Source: a virus
IMG/VR virus record: IMGVR_UViG_3300050821_009259
Location: 1-52,731 of that record
Strand: one strand, 5' to 3'
Length of the DNA: 52,731 bases
The notes below the pieces were generated by a model that did no database searches, was not told the origin of the DNA, and saw nothing but the letters and a program-made list of their open reading frames with translations. Shown piece by piece: positions 7,573 through 15,900 of the stretch (the stretch's first letter is position 1; the number at the start of each line of letters is the position of its first letter). The position numbers and the translations under genes were made by a program.

Positions 7573-9311
7573 ACATCCCGTGCTCAACCGATTCGCCGTG
7601 TCCCGCCGATAACGGATTGGTGCCGAATTTGAGTTCGGAAGCCCCGGATGTATTCCAGTTCACCGGCCAGTATTACTTCTTCGCGCAGCCGCCGCTGGGC
7701 GTGGAGTGGGAATTGTTGTTCTTTACTGGGTACGGACAGGGAACAACGCCTGATGCCGCAGCGACGGCTGCGATCCCCGACGGTCAGGAGGGCGTTTACG
7801 GCACATGGACTCAGCCCGGCAGTGGCGACCCCACGCAGGCTGTTCCGCCCGGCACGCAGGAAGTTCCGCCGGGCAATCCCGGCGTGGTGACAACGAATCC
7901 GGGCGACCCCGGGTTTCCATCGAGCCGCGATGGCCGAACCGAGTTTGTCCTGCACGGCAACACGCCGCAAAGTTGCGCCATCAACTGCCCGGACGGCAAT
8001 CCGTTCGTGTACACCATCGCGGCGAACATCTTTCACTCTGGCAATCAACTGGCCGCGAACGAGGCCGCACAGACCTATGCGTGTTCGCTGGCCAAGAACC
8101 ACATCGTATGCCTGAGCGACGTGCCGCCGACGGTTTGTATAGGGGTGTTCACCAGCGCGACGATTGTCGCGACTGGCAGATACGCGACATCGCCCGGCAG
8201 CATTTGGTCGGTGGTTGGCACGCTGCCGCCCGGTATGACATTCCAAGGCAACACACCCGCGTTGGGTCAGGCCACAATTTCAGGCGTTCCAACGACTGCC
8301 GGGAGCTACACGTTCGCAGTTGAGTTTATAGACCCCGTGGGCGACACGATGGTCAAGACCTACACTGTCGCGGTGTCAGCGTTTACCGGACTTCCGTTGC
8401 CTACCGCGACAATGGGGTCGCCTTACAGTGCTCAAATTCTGGCGCCACAACTGTCCGGAGCCGCGATATTCATTTCCAGCGGCGAACTGCCGAATGGGCT
8501 TTCGATGGACGCCACGGGTTTGATTACCGGCACGCCCACCACGGTTCAAACCTCGTCATTCAGCGTGTCGGCCATCAGCGTTACGTCGCCGCCAGTGGAG
8601 TGCGAAACCGCGACGAGCATCACTGTTGGCGGGGCAGCGTATTGCTGCAATTGCGGGGCGAATGTGAAGATTCAGGGCTATACGACCGGATTGTTCGCCT
8701 ACAATCAGGCGTCCGCGATTTTGTTCACGAATGTTCAACTGGGGTCGTGGACGTTTGTCGCCGGTCAGTGGACGGCAAACATGAGCATCACGCCGGGCAA
8801 CATCGCGTGCGTGCTGGCCATCAGCGGCGTCTGGTACTACGGCACCGTGATTGGCAATGTTATCACCATTACGCCTTTGGGGAACTTCATAGACCCCGGA
8901 GTGTATCCGTGTTTCCAGAACTACGGCGCGCTTCCAAACGACGTATTCGTAGATCTATGCCTGTGCCCGTTGGGGGCGATCTCCACGTTTGGAACCGAAT
9001 GGGATGGCACTTTCCAATTGACGGATGTGTTCGCGGAAGGCAATTGCTGCTCGTGGGATGTCAGTATTCAGAACAATCATTGCGCGCAGATGAATGGCTT
9101 GGGCGACCCGTTCATTCAGTTGTCCGTCAGTGGCGTGGCCCCGAACTACACATGGACGCTCACGATTCAGCCGGTCATCACTTTTGCTGGCATTGGTGTC
9201 TATTGGGAAGGCACTGGCACCGGGCCGTCGCCATTCACGACCTACACGCAGGTCAACGCCGGGGGCTTCCAATGCACCGGGCCTGCAACCTTGACTCTTG
9301 AGCCAAACTGA
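7569..9311 (+). CDS. Virion protein with putative Ig-like (He_PIG) domains
   Basis: A 580-residue protein from ATG 7569, which overlaps the preceding stop as ATGA. The N-terminal 200 residues are rich in Pro, Gly and Cys. The middle contains two He_PIG-type Ig-like repeats, recognisable by GTLPPGMTFQG, ISGVPTTAGSYTFAV and ELPNGLSMDATGLITGTPTT. The C-terminal third is Cys-rich (AYCCNCGANV, NCCSWDV, NHCAQMNG). Such domains are common in phage head decoration and tail surface proteins and often bind carbohydrate weakly. It sits between the nozzle and the adaptor, so a tail or tail-surface role is likely. Confidence 0.6.
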   Translation: MNIPCSTDSPCPADNGLVPNLSSEAPDVFQFTGQYYFFAQPPLGVEWELLFFTGYGQGTTPDAAATAAIPDGQEGVYGTWTQPGSGDPTQAVPPGTQEVPPGNPGVVTTNPGDPGFPSSRDGRTEFVLHGNTPQSCAINCPDGNPFVYTIAANIFHSGNQLAANEAAQTYACSLAKNHIVCLSDVPPTVCIGVFTSATIVATGRYATSPGSIWSVVGTLPPGMTFQGNTPALGQATISGVPTTAGSYTFAVEFIDPVGDTMVKTYTVAVSAFTGLPLPTATMGSPYSAQILAPQLSGAAIFISSGELPNGLSMDATGLITGTPTTVQTSSFSVSAISVTSPPVECETATSITVGGAAYCCNCGANVKIQGYTTGLFAYNQASAILFTNVQLGSWTFVAGQWTANMSITPGNIACVLAISGVWYYGTVIGNVITITPLGNFIDPGVYPCFQNYGALPNDVFVDLCLCPLGAISTFGTEWDGTFQLTDVFAEGNCCSWDVSIQNNHCAQMNGLGDPFIQLSVSGVAPNYTWTLTIQPVITFAGIGVYWEGTGTGPSPFTTYTQVNAGGFQCTGPATLTLEPN

Positions 9312-9325
9312 TCTACAAGGCGGTT

Positions 9326-9529
9326 ATGGCATCCAACAGGAAATCTGTTTTCGAGAGTGAAAAGATCACTGTCGGCAACGTTCCTCGCGTGGTTGACCGC
9401 CATGAGATTCTGACCGACAAAATAATGGATGCCATTCGCGAGCACGACATCACCGACGAGGAAGCCGTGTTGGCATTGCGTCAGGCCGAATTGAATCTGC
9501 TGAAAGAAAAGATATGCGCAGCACACTGA
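9326..9529 (+). CDS. Small helical hypothetical protein
   Basis: A 67-residue protein with a charged helical C-terminal half (ITDEEAVLALRQAELNLLKE). It overlaps the next gene by 16 bases. Its position within the tail module suggests a minor virion or assembly role. No family recognised. Confidence 0.65.
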   Translation: MASNRKSVFESEKITVGNVPRVVDRHEILTDKIMDAIREHDITDEEAVLALRQAELNLLKEKICAAH

Positions 9530-10590
9530 GCCAAGTCAGGCAGAGTGATTTGCCGGAAGCCATCGGGCTGTGCAAGACCGACGTGCCGCATGTTGCCGCC
9601 AAGGTGAATCGCGCCCAACAGATGCTGGTCAACGCCGGGGGTGAAACCGGGTGGGCTGACGGCTGGCGCGAAACACTGATTCTTGGCGCTTCTTGTGAGC
9701 ATCCCTACGTGACACTGCCCCGTGAATTTGCCCGCATCATCAACGTCGATGTATGTGGTCATCCTGTGCGATTGCAGAACGAGTTTTTCGAGTACCTGCC
9801 CGGAGGGCCGGGGAAGTTCAATCGCAGCCAGTTTGAGGGCTTCTCACGGCGTCGCAACTGGGAAGGCCGATTGCAGGGTTTCGAGCGCGGAACCGTGTGC
9901 GTCAACATTGACCTCAACCCGGTGAATCAGTTCCTGTTCGTGGCCGTGACCGATCAACGCGATGTTGGCTCGCGCATCCTCATTGGCCCCGCTTGGGACA
10001 ACAACGGCAATCCGATTTATTCACAAGACGGCCTGAATCCTGTGAACGGATTCTACATGACCTTCGCCGCCGCTGGCGCAACATCGGTCAGCATGGTATC
10101 CAAGTTTACCGCTGTCCAAAAAGACCCGACGTTTGGGGACATTCTATTGTACCAGCAGGACGCCACGACCGGCGATCAGGTGCTGCTCGCTCGCTACGGC
10201 CCGGACGAACTCGTGCCATCGTACCGGCGTTACTACTTTCATCGCCTTCCAAACGGTTGCTGCCACGGTCCACTGCCGGGCAACCACTGCACGAATCCGC
10301 AACCGCCGCAGGCCGTGACGATCTCCGCATTGTGCAAACTGGAATTCATTCCCGCGCTGGTGGACACCGACTTCCTGATTATCGGCAACATCCCGGCGCT
10401 CATCGAGGAATGCAAGGCCATCCGGTTCAGCGATCAGGACGCAGCGCAGAGCGCCGGCTTCGAGGCCAAGTGCCACAACAAGGCGATTAAATTGCTGAAC
10501 GATGAACTGCGCCACTACTACGGCGAAGTCAGTCTCGCGTGGTCGTTTGAGCCGTTTGGGCGCGCACGCCCTGTGAGATCAAGACTCTGA
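9514..10590 (+). CDS. Tail adaptor-like protein (T7 gp11 type), tentative
   Basis: A 358-residue protein. The N-terminus resembles podovirus head-tail adaptor or tail tubular protein A: a helical start with AAKVNRAQQMLVNAGGETGW, a YVTLPREFARIINVDVCGHP block, and NEFFEYLPGGPG. It then becomes beta-rich (a 120-residue insertion around LIGPAWDNNGNPIYSQDG) and ends in helices (CHNKAIKLLNDELRHYYGE). Its location two genes from the nozzle supports a place in the tail assembly. A different minor tail protein remains possible. Confidence 0.5.
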   Translation: MRSTLSQVRQSDLPEAIGLCKTDVPHVAAKVNRAQQMLVNAGGETGWADGWRETLILGASCEHPYVTLPREFARIINVDVCGHPVRLQNEFFEYLPGGPGKFNRSQFEGFSRRRNWEGRLQGFERGTVCVNIDLNPVNQFLFVAVTDQRDVGSRILIGPAWDNNGNPIYSQDGLNPVNGFYMTFAAAGATSVSMVSKFTAVQKDPTFGDILLYQQDATTGDQVLLARYGPDELVPSYRRYYFHRLPNGCCHGPLPGNHCTNPQPPQAVTISALCKLEFIPALVDTDFLIIGNIPALIEECKAIRFSDQDAAQSAGFEAKCHNKAIKLLNDELRHYYGEVSLAWSFEPFGRARPVRSRL

Positions 10591-10593
10591 TTT

Positions 10594-11847
10594 ATGGCAA
10601 CGATGAATGACATTGTCACGCCTGCGCTTCAACCGGGGCTGTATTATGCGCCCGGCAGTCCTGCGCTTGGAGGCCCGGTAGTCGCGCCAACCACGCCGAC
10701 GCAACAGACTTCGCCCGGCACGACCACAACGCAAGGCTCAACGCAGCCGGTGTCCACGCTGCCAAACTATGCGGCACCCACTGCAACCCCTTCACCATCC
10801 GCCACAGGAACCGATCTCTTTGGAATCACGCCAAATCCGGCGCAGACCATCACCGGGCCGGTGGTGCCGTCCATTACACAGACGGCCCCGCAAGCACTCG
10901 GTCAGAACATTCAAGACCTGCCGCAGATTGAGCAAATCGCGCAGGGCATCAATCAGGGCAATCTCGGTTTCGTTCAGCAGGAGTTCAACCAGCTTCCCGG
11001 TTACTCCTTCGATTTGCAACAAGAGGGCCAGAATATCGGTCAGGAGGAATCCGGCCAGTTGCCTCAGAGCGTGGTGAACCAGTTGGAAACCGCTGCTGCC
11101 GAGCGCGGGATCGCAACCGGAAGCCCCGGCAGTCCCAATTCCAATGCGGCCCTGATGCAGGCGCTTGGACTCAACAGCCTGCAACTGGAACAGACCGGGG
11201 AACAGAACCTGAACGCCGCAACCGCTGCGCTGCCACAAGTGACACCATTTGATGCCAGCAGCCAGTTGATCTCGCCATCGCTGGCGCAGACCGCCGCGCA
11301 GGAGTCCGCGCAGTCCGAATTCCAGCAGCAGCAGTTGACCGCCGAACAACAACAAGCTGCCGCCGCGCTTGCCGCCGCTCAGGCCGGGACGCAGGCCGGA
11401 AACATCCCAGCGCCGGGCAACAGCTTCAACGCTCCCGCACTGCCGCAATACGAGGGTGGTTCAGGGATTATCAATCCGCTGACCGGCGAGGGCAATATTG
11501 ACCCGCTGACTGGACAGCCGGTAAATCCCGCGACATACGGCATCACTGAGACACCGAATCCCGGAGCGGTTGGCACGACTCAGAATTTCGGCATGACTCA
11601 GGCTCCGAATTACTCGCCGGTGACGTTTCAGCCCACGTATCAGCCAACAGGAACAACCCCCACGCCAGATCAGGGCCAGAATCCCAACGCGGTTTACAAC
11701 GAGCAAGGCCAGCAGATCGACCCCGAAACCGGCGAAGTTATTTTCGACCCCAACGAGGAACAAATCCCACAGGAGAATCCTGATGAGGAAGGAGAGCCGG
11801 TGTACCAATACGACGACGGCGGGGATGACGGGGAGGACAACGGCTAA
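10594..11847 (+). CDS. Pro/Gln-rich virion protein, probably internal/ejection protein
   Basis: A 417-residue protein. Low-complexity Pro/Thr/Gln N-terminus (residues 1-90), then a helical block with LPGYSFDLQQEG, SGQLPQSVVNQLETAAAERG and ATGSPGSPNSNAALMQALGL, a pattern I associate with internal or ejection proteins of podovirus-like phages. A Gln/Ala-rich coil follows, and the C-terminus is disordered, acidic and Pro-rich (DPNEEQIPQENPDEEGEP). It directly precedes two other probable internal proteins, with which it overlaps by one base (TAATG). The enzymatic role, if any, is not visible. Confidence 0.5.
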   Translation: MATMNDIVTPALQPGLYYAPGSPALGGPVVAPTTPTQQTSPGTTTTQGSTQPVSTLPNYAAPTATPSPSATGTDLFGITPNPAQTITGPVVPSITQTAPQALGQNIQDLPQIEQIAQGINQGNLGFVQQEFNQLPGYSFDLQQEGQNIGQEESGQLPQSVVNQLETAAAERGIATGSPGSPNSNAALMQALGLNSLQLEQTGEQNLNAATAALPQVTPFDASSQLISPSLAQTAAQESAQSEFQQQQLTAEQQQAAAALAAAQAGTQAGNIPAPGNSFNAPALPQYEGGSGIINPLTGEGNIDPLTGQPVNPATYGITETPNPGAVGTTQNFGMTQAPNYSPVTFQPTYQPTGTTPTPDQGQNPNAVYNEQGQQIDPETGEVIFDPNEEQIPQENPDEEGEPVYQYDDGGDDGEDNG

Positions 11848-12701
11848 TGGCTCTCAACCCATCAGCAGCAGCCGACGCCTATCTGCGAGCTTTCGCGATC
11901 TCACGCGAGGCACAGCATCAGAAGGCGCAGTTGGCGCTTGAGGCCCGGCAGCAGAACGCCGAGTTGCAGATGCGCAAGCAGCAGGTTCAGGCGTCACAAG
12001 TTCAAGCCGGGCTGGCAGCCGCCGAAAGAAAGCGCGTGGTACAGCAGAATGCCATTTTGGCACAACAACGTGCGGAGCAGCAGAAAGCCTATGAGGACAC
12101 CCGGTTGCAACTTGAGGCGTCACGGCTGGAAGACGCGGAACGCATTCAGGCCGCGAAGATTCAGCAGGCTGCGCAACAGGCGGACTTGAAGCAGTCATTC
12201 GCCAAGGACATCGCATCAGGCGTGCCTATGAAAGACGCGGTCGCTCGGCACGCGGCATTGTTTACGCCCGGCCAAGTTCTGAATGTTCCACGTGAAACAT
12301 CTTTGGAGGAACGCCGGAAAGCCGCTGGCGAGGCCGCGAACCAGCGAACCGATCTTGAGCGCCAGCGCCTCACTGATTATGAAGCTGAAAACCAAGCCAG
12401 GAACCAGCGCGCCCAAGCCGCCGCCGATGCCAAGGCTGCTGCGGCTGCAAATAAGGGCGTGCCTATCAACCAGTTGCAAACCGCGATGGACATGGCTTCT
12501 CCCGATCAGAAACCGGCCCTACAGGCTGCTATTCAGGAGCAGATAAAGCGGATGACCGGGCAGGCGTCGGGCGGGGCTGAAAATGCAACGCCGAAATTCA
12601 AAGAAGGCGACACCATCCAAGACAAGCAGGGCAAAATTTACAAGGTCACAAATGGGCGCCCTGTGCTGGTCAAAGGCGCGGCAGGAGACAATGACCAGTA
12701 A
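11847..12701 (+). CDS. Coiled-coil internal virion protein
   Basis: A 284-residue protein, almost entirely Ala/Gln/Glu/Arg helical coil (residues 10-220), with a small C-terminal beta segment (FKEGDTIQDKQGKIYKVTNG) resembling an SH3-like tail. Coiled-coil proteins at this place between the nozzle genes and a very large protein are typical of podovirus internal or ejection proteins. A parS-type 16-mer is embedded in its coding sequence at 12284-12299 (codons for NVPRET). Confidence 0.5.
   Translation: MALNPSAAADAYLRAFAISREAQHQKAQLALEARQQNAELQMRKQQVQASQVQAGLAAAERKRVVQQNAILAQQRAEQQKAYEDTRLQLEASRLEDAERIQAAKIQQAAQQADLKQSFAKDIASGVPMKDAVARHAALFTPGQVLNVPRETSLEERRKAAGEAANQRTDLERQRLTDYEAENQARNQRAQAAADAKAAAAANKGVPINQLQTAMDMASPDQKPALQAAIQEQIKRMTGQASGGAENATPKFKEGDTIQDKQGKIYKVTNGRPVLVKGAAGDNDQ
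12284..12299. promoter_or_regulatory. parS-type centromere site
   Basis: TGTTCCACGTGAAACA matches the conserved chromosomal ParB-binding consensus TGTTNCACGTGAAACA at all defined bases. It lies inside a coding sequence. No parA or parB gene is recognisable in the window, so any ligand would be host ParB. By chance, a match to 15 fixed bases is expected about once in ten thousand windows of this size, counting both strands. Confidence 0.65.
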
Positions 12702-12933
12702 CCAGACATGGGTTGAGTATTCCGCGCAAAAGGCTCGCAGTGACGCCGAATGGCTTGAAGTAGCCCGCAAAGTCAATCGCGGAGAATACAACAAGGCGGA
12801 CTATTCAACCTTGAAAAGCATCACGATTGGCCTATACGGTATGGCTGACAAAGAAGCCATTGCCGCCGTCGCTGCCCTGAGCCTACTTGCCAAATATGCC
12901 AGCCGATACACAGCCGCCGGATGCGCCGATTGA
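12691..12933 (+). CDS. Small hypothetical protein upstream of the giant internal protein
   Basis: An 80-residue protein from ATG 12691 with AGGAG seven bases upstream inside the previous gene; it overlaps that gene by 11 bases. Helical (TWVEYSAQKARSDAEWLEVA) with an Ala-rich C-terminal part (IAAVAALSLLAKYASR). It overlaps the next gene by 38 bases. Unknown function, probably a small structural protein. Confidence 0.6.
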   Translation: MTSNQTWVEYSAQKARSDAEWLEVARKVNRGEYNKADYSTLKSITIGLYGMADKEAIAAVAALSLLAKYASRYTAAGCAD

Positions 12934-15900
12934 CTGGTCGCAGTTTACACCGGTTGACACCGACACCAATGCGCCGGTCGATTGGAGCCAGTTTACGCCG
13001 GTTGACATCAAACCGCCGCCGAGTGAGACGGTGTTCAAGGCGCTCAATTCCCTGATTGCTGGTGTGGCTGGCAGCGGCGCGAATATCGCCAAGGCGGCAA
13101 CCCGGCTGGAAGACCCCGGCGCATTGCCGCAGAACTTTAGAACGTTCAAGATGGCTGAGGACTTGGCTTCCCGAAACATGGAGCCGACCCCGATGGGCAG
13201 CGACTTGCAGTTTATCAATGCTGCGGGTCAGTCGGTTGGCGGGCCTACCGGGCCTAGCAAATTCGAGTTGGCGCAGCAAAGCCTTCAAGCGGCGGAAGAA
13301 GCTCGCCGGAAACGTTTGCAAGCTCCCGGAAAGGCAGTCACAGGCGCATTACAGGGGGTGACAACATCGGCGCAGCAACTCGCCGCTGAAACACCCGGCA
13401 ATGAGCATGTTGCGAAAGCCGCTGAGGCCATTGGCGGGATGCTGCCACTTTTTGCCGCTGCGATGCTGCCCGGCGGGGAAGCCGCGGTACCAGCCATCGC
13501 TGGCGCACAACAGGCTGGCTCTACCGGAGACGAGGCGCTAAAGTTTTACAAGTCACAGGGTTACACCGACGATCAGGCACAGAAGATGGCTGATTCCGCC
13601 GCCGCGCAGGCCGGTCTGACATCAGCGGCACTTTTTGCCGCCCTTCCGGGGCCGGGGAAGGCTGTTGCCGAAAAGATGCTTGGCCAGAAGCTCGCGGGCG
13701 CAAGTCCGCTGGTGAAATCTGCAATCAATACGCTCGCAGAGGGCGCTCAAGGCAGCGTTTTCATGGGAGCCGACACGCTTTTGCGGGATGCCGCAGCAAA
13801 ACACAGCTTCCGGCCAGACCTGACATGGGAACAGGCGTTCAACGAGGCTGCCAAGGCCGCGCTGGCTGGCGGATTGACCGCCGGTGCCGTCCGGGCGGCG
13901 GTTGAAATCCCGACCGTTGTCCGCGAAGGCGCAAAGCTGCTTCCCAAGACCGCCCAAGAGGTCGTAAAATCGCAGGCAGAGGCTCCCGCTGCCCCGCCAC
14001 AGGGCGTTTCCGAGCCGGGCGGCACTCAGATACCCCCTGTAGAGCCAGAAACGCCTGCACGCGCTTTAGAGAAGCCGATAACCATAACCCCCCAACCAGA
14101 AAGTGAGGTATCCAATGCCACCAGCGTACAGTCAAAAACAGGCGAATTTCATGCGGATGTGCGCGAACTCGCCCGGAAAGGCCAAGAAGAAGTGCCCATC
14201 CAAGAAAGTGGCCAAAGAATTCTCGATATTCCCGAAAAACCGACCAGTGAAGTTCCATTAAACCAATCGGTCAGTCAAGAAGCTGTCAGTCCGCACATCA
14301 AAACCTTGTCCGAATTGCCGCCCGGTCGGGGTAAGGAGGCAATAATTGCCGGTGCATCTCTTGACCCCGCACGCCCGCAAGACTTGGAAGCCTTGAGCAA
14401 TCTCCGAGCCAAGGCTGAAGCAGCGTCAAAGACCGCTCAGGAAGCATACAGGGCCAATCCGGCTGACAAAGCTCTGTTCGCAGCCGCTATGGCAGCCCGG
14501 CAGCGGGCAGTCGATCTCCGAGAGGCACACGAGGCGGCAACCGGTATGGGTGGTTCGGCTGACAAAGCGAAGACCTTCGTGAAGGACTACCAGCCGCCGT
14601 TTCCGGGCGGGAAGGCGCGAGAAGGGGCGATACAAAGTGAGACGAAAGCTGCACAGCCAGCTACAGAACCGGCACAAGCTGCAACAGTTCAGCCATCTGG
14701 CGCAACAAAGCAGCCTCAATTCGTTGGAATGGGCGGCGCAACGCCGGGTGAGATGTCGCCAAGTCCACAGACGCCTACAGGCATCAAAAACGCCACAGTG
14801 GATGCCGAACGCGCAACACGCGGTCTTCCGGCGGCAATTCAGCCGCTTCGCAAAACATTTGGTGCAGTCTGGGATCAAGCAATGGCCCTCATTGATCGTG
14901 ACCCCGGCGTGCAGGACAGGCTCATTGCCGAACTTAAAGAGAAGCCTCGCGCTTTACAGGATTTCGAGGACGCCTTGTTGCTCCACCGGCAAGTTGACCT
15001 TCAAAATGAGTTTGGGAAAGCTGCCCGCGATTTGGCGCAGGCGTACGACGATGGCCGGACGGATGACGTTGCTGAAATTCGCGCCCGGATGGCCGGATGG
15101 AGTGACGCGCTGCTGGACGTTTACGACGTTGGTAAGAAGGCCGGAACTGAAACCGGTCGTGGACTGGCCGCGCGGCGGATGATGGCCAACGAAGATTTCT
15201 CGCTGGCTTCCATGACGCTCCAAAAGCGGGCGGCAAAAGGCGGGGAGCCGTTGACTGAGGTTGAAACCGACCAAATTCAGAAGCTCAACGCCAAGATCGA
15301 GGCCACACAGAAAGCGTACGATGATTACGTGGCACAGGTTGAGGCCAGGATTTCGGAACTGGAGGCGTCTCGCGCAGTCGATCAAATCAAGGCTGACGCC
15401 AAGGAGAATCCTGAAACACCGCCACACGTCAAGGCGTTGGCGGACAGAATTGTCACCGCGCTGGAAAAGCAGGCTGATGCCGCGAGGGTGAGACTCAAGG
15501 GCAAGTTGTTCAGCCTGAGTCCAGATGTCGCCGCAGACCTGTCGATTATTGGAGCGTCCAAAATCGCGCGTGGAGCATTGGACTTTGCGAGGTGGTCGGG
15601 TGAAATGGTGCAAGAGTTTGGTGATGCCATAAAACCCCACTTGCAAGACCTGTTCAAAATGTCCAGTGAATCGTTGGACAAACAGATTGAGAGGTCGGCT
15701 GGCAAAAACATGGCGCCGCGAGTGAAGAAGTCCGTTGCCAAGACAGACATTGAGGACGCGAAGAAGACCGCTACTGAAAACATTTCCGAAAAGGTTTCAT
15801 CAGGCAAAAAGAACGAGATCACGCCCTATGTTCAAAAGCTGGCCCGGTTGTTTGTTGAGCAGGGAATCAAACAGCGTGACCCTCTCGTTGACGCCGTTCA

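Noticed and set aside
8600-9301. Same-strand frame of 233 codons inside the Ig-like gene
   Set aside because: Arg/His-rich shadow frame without motif; the Ig-like frame has clear domain patterns. It serves as a warning about judging frame length alone.
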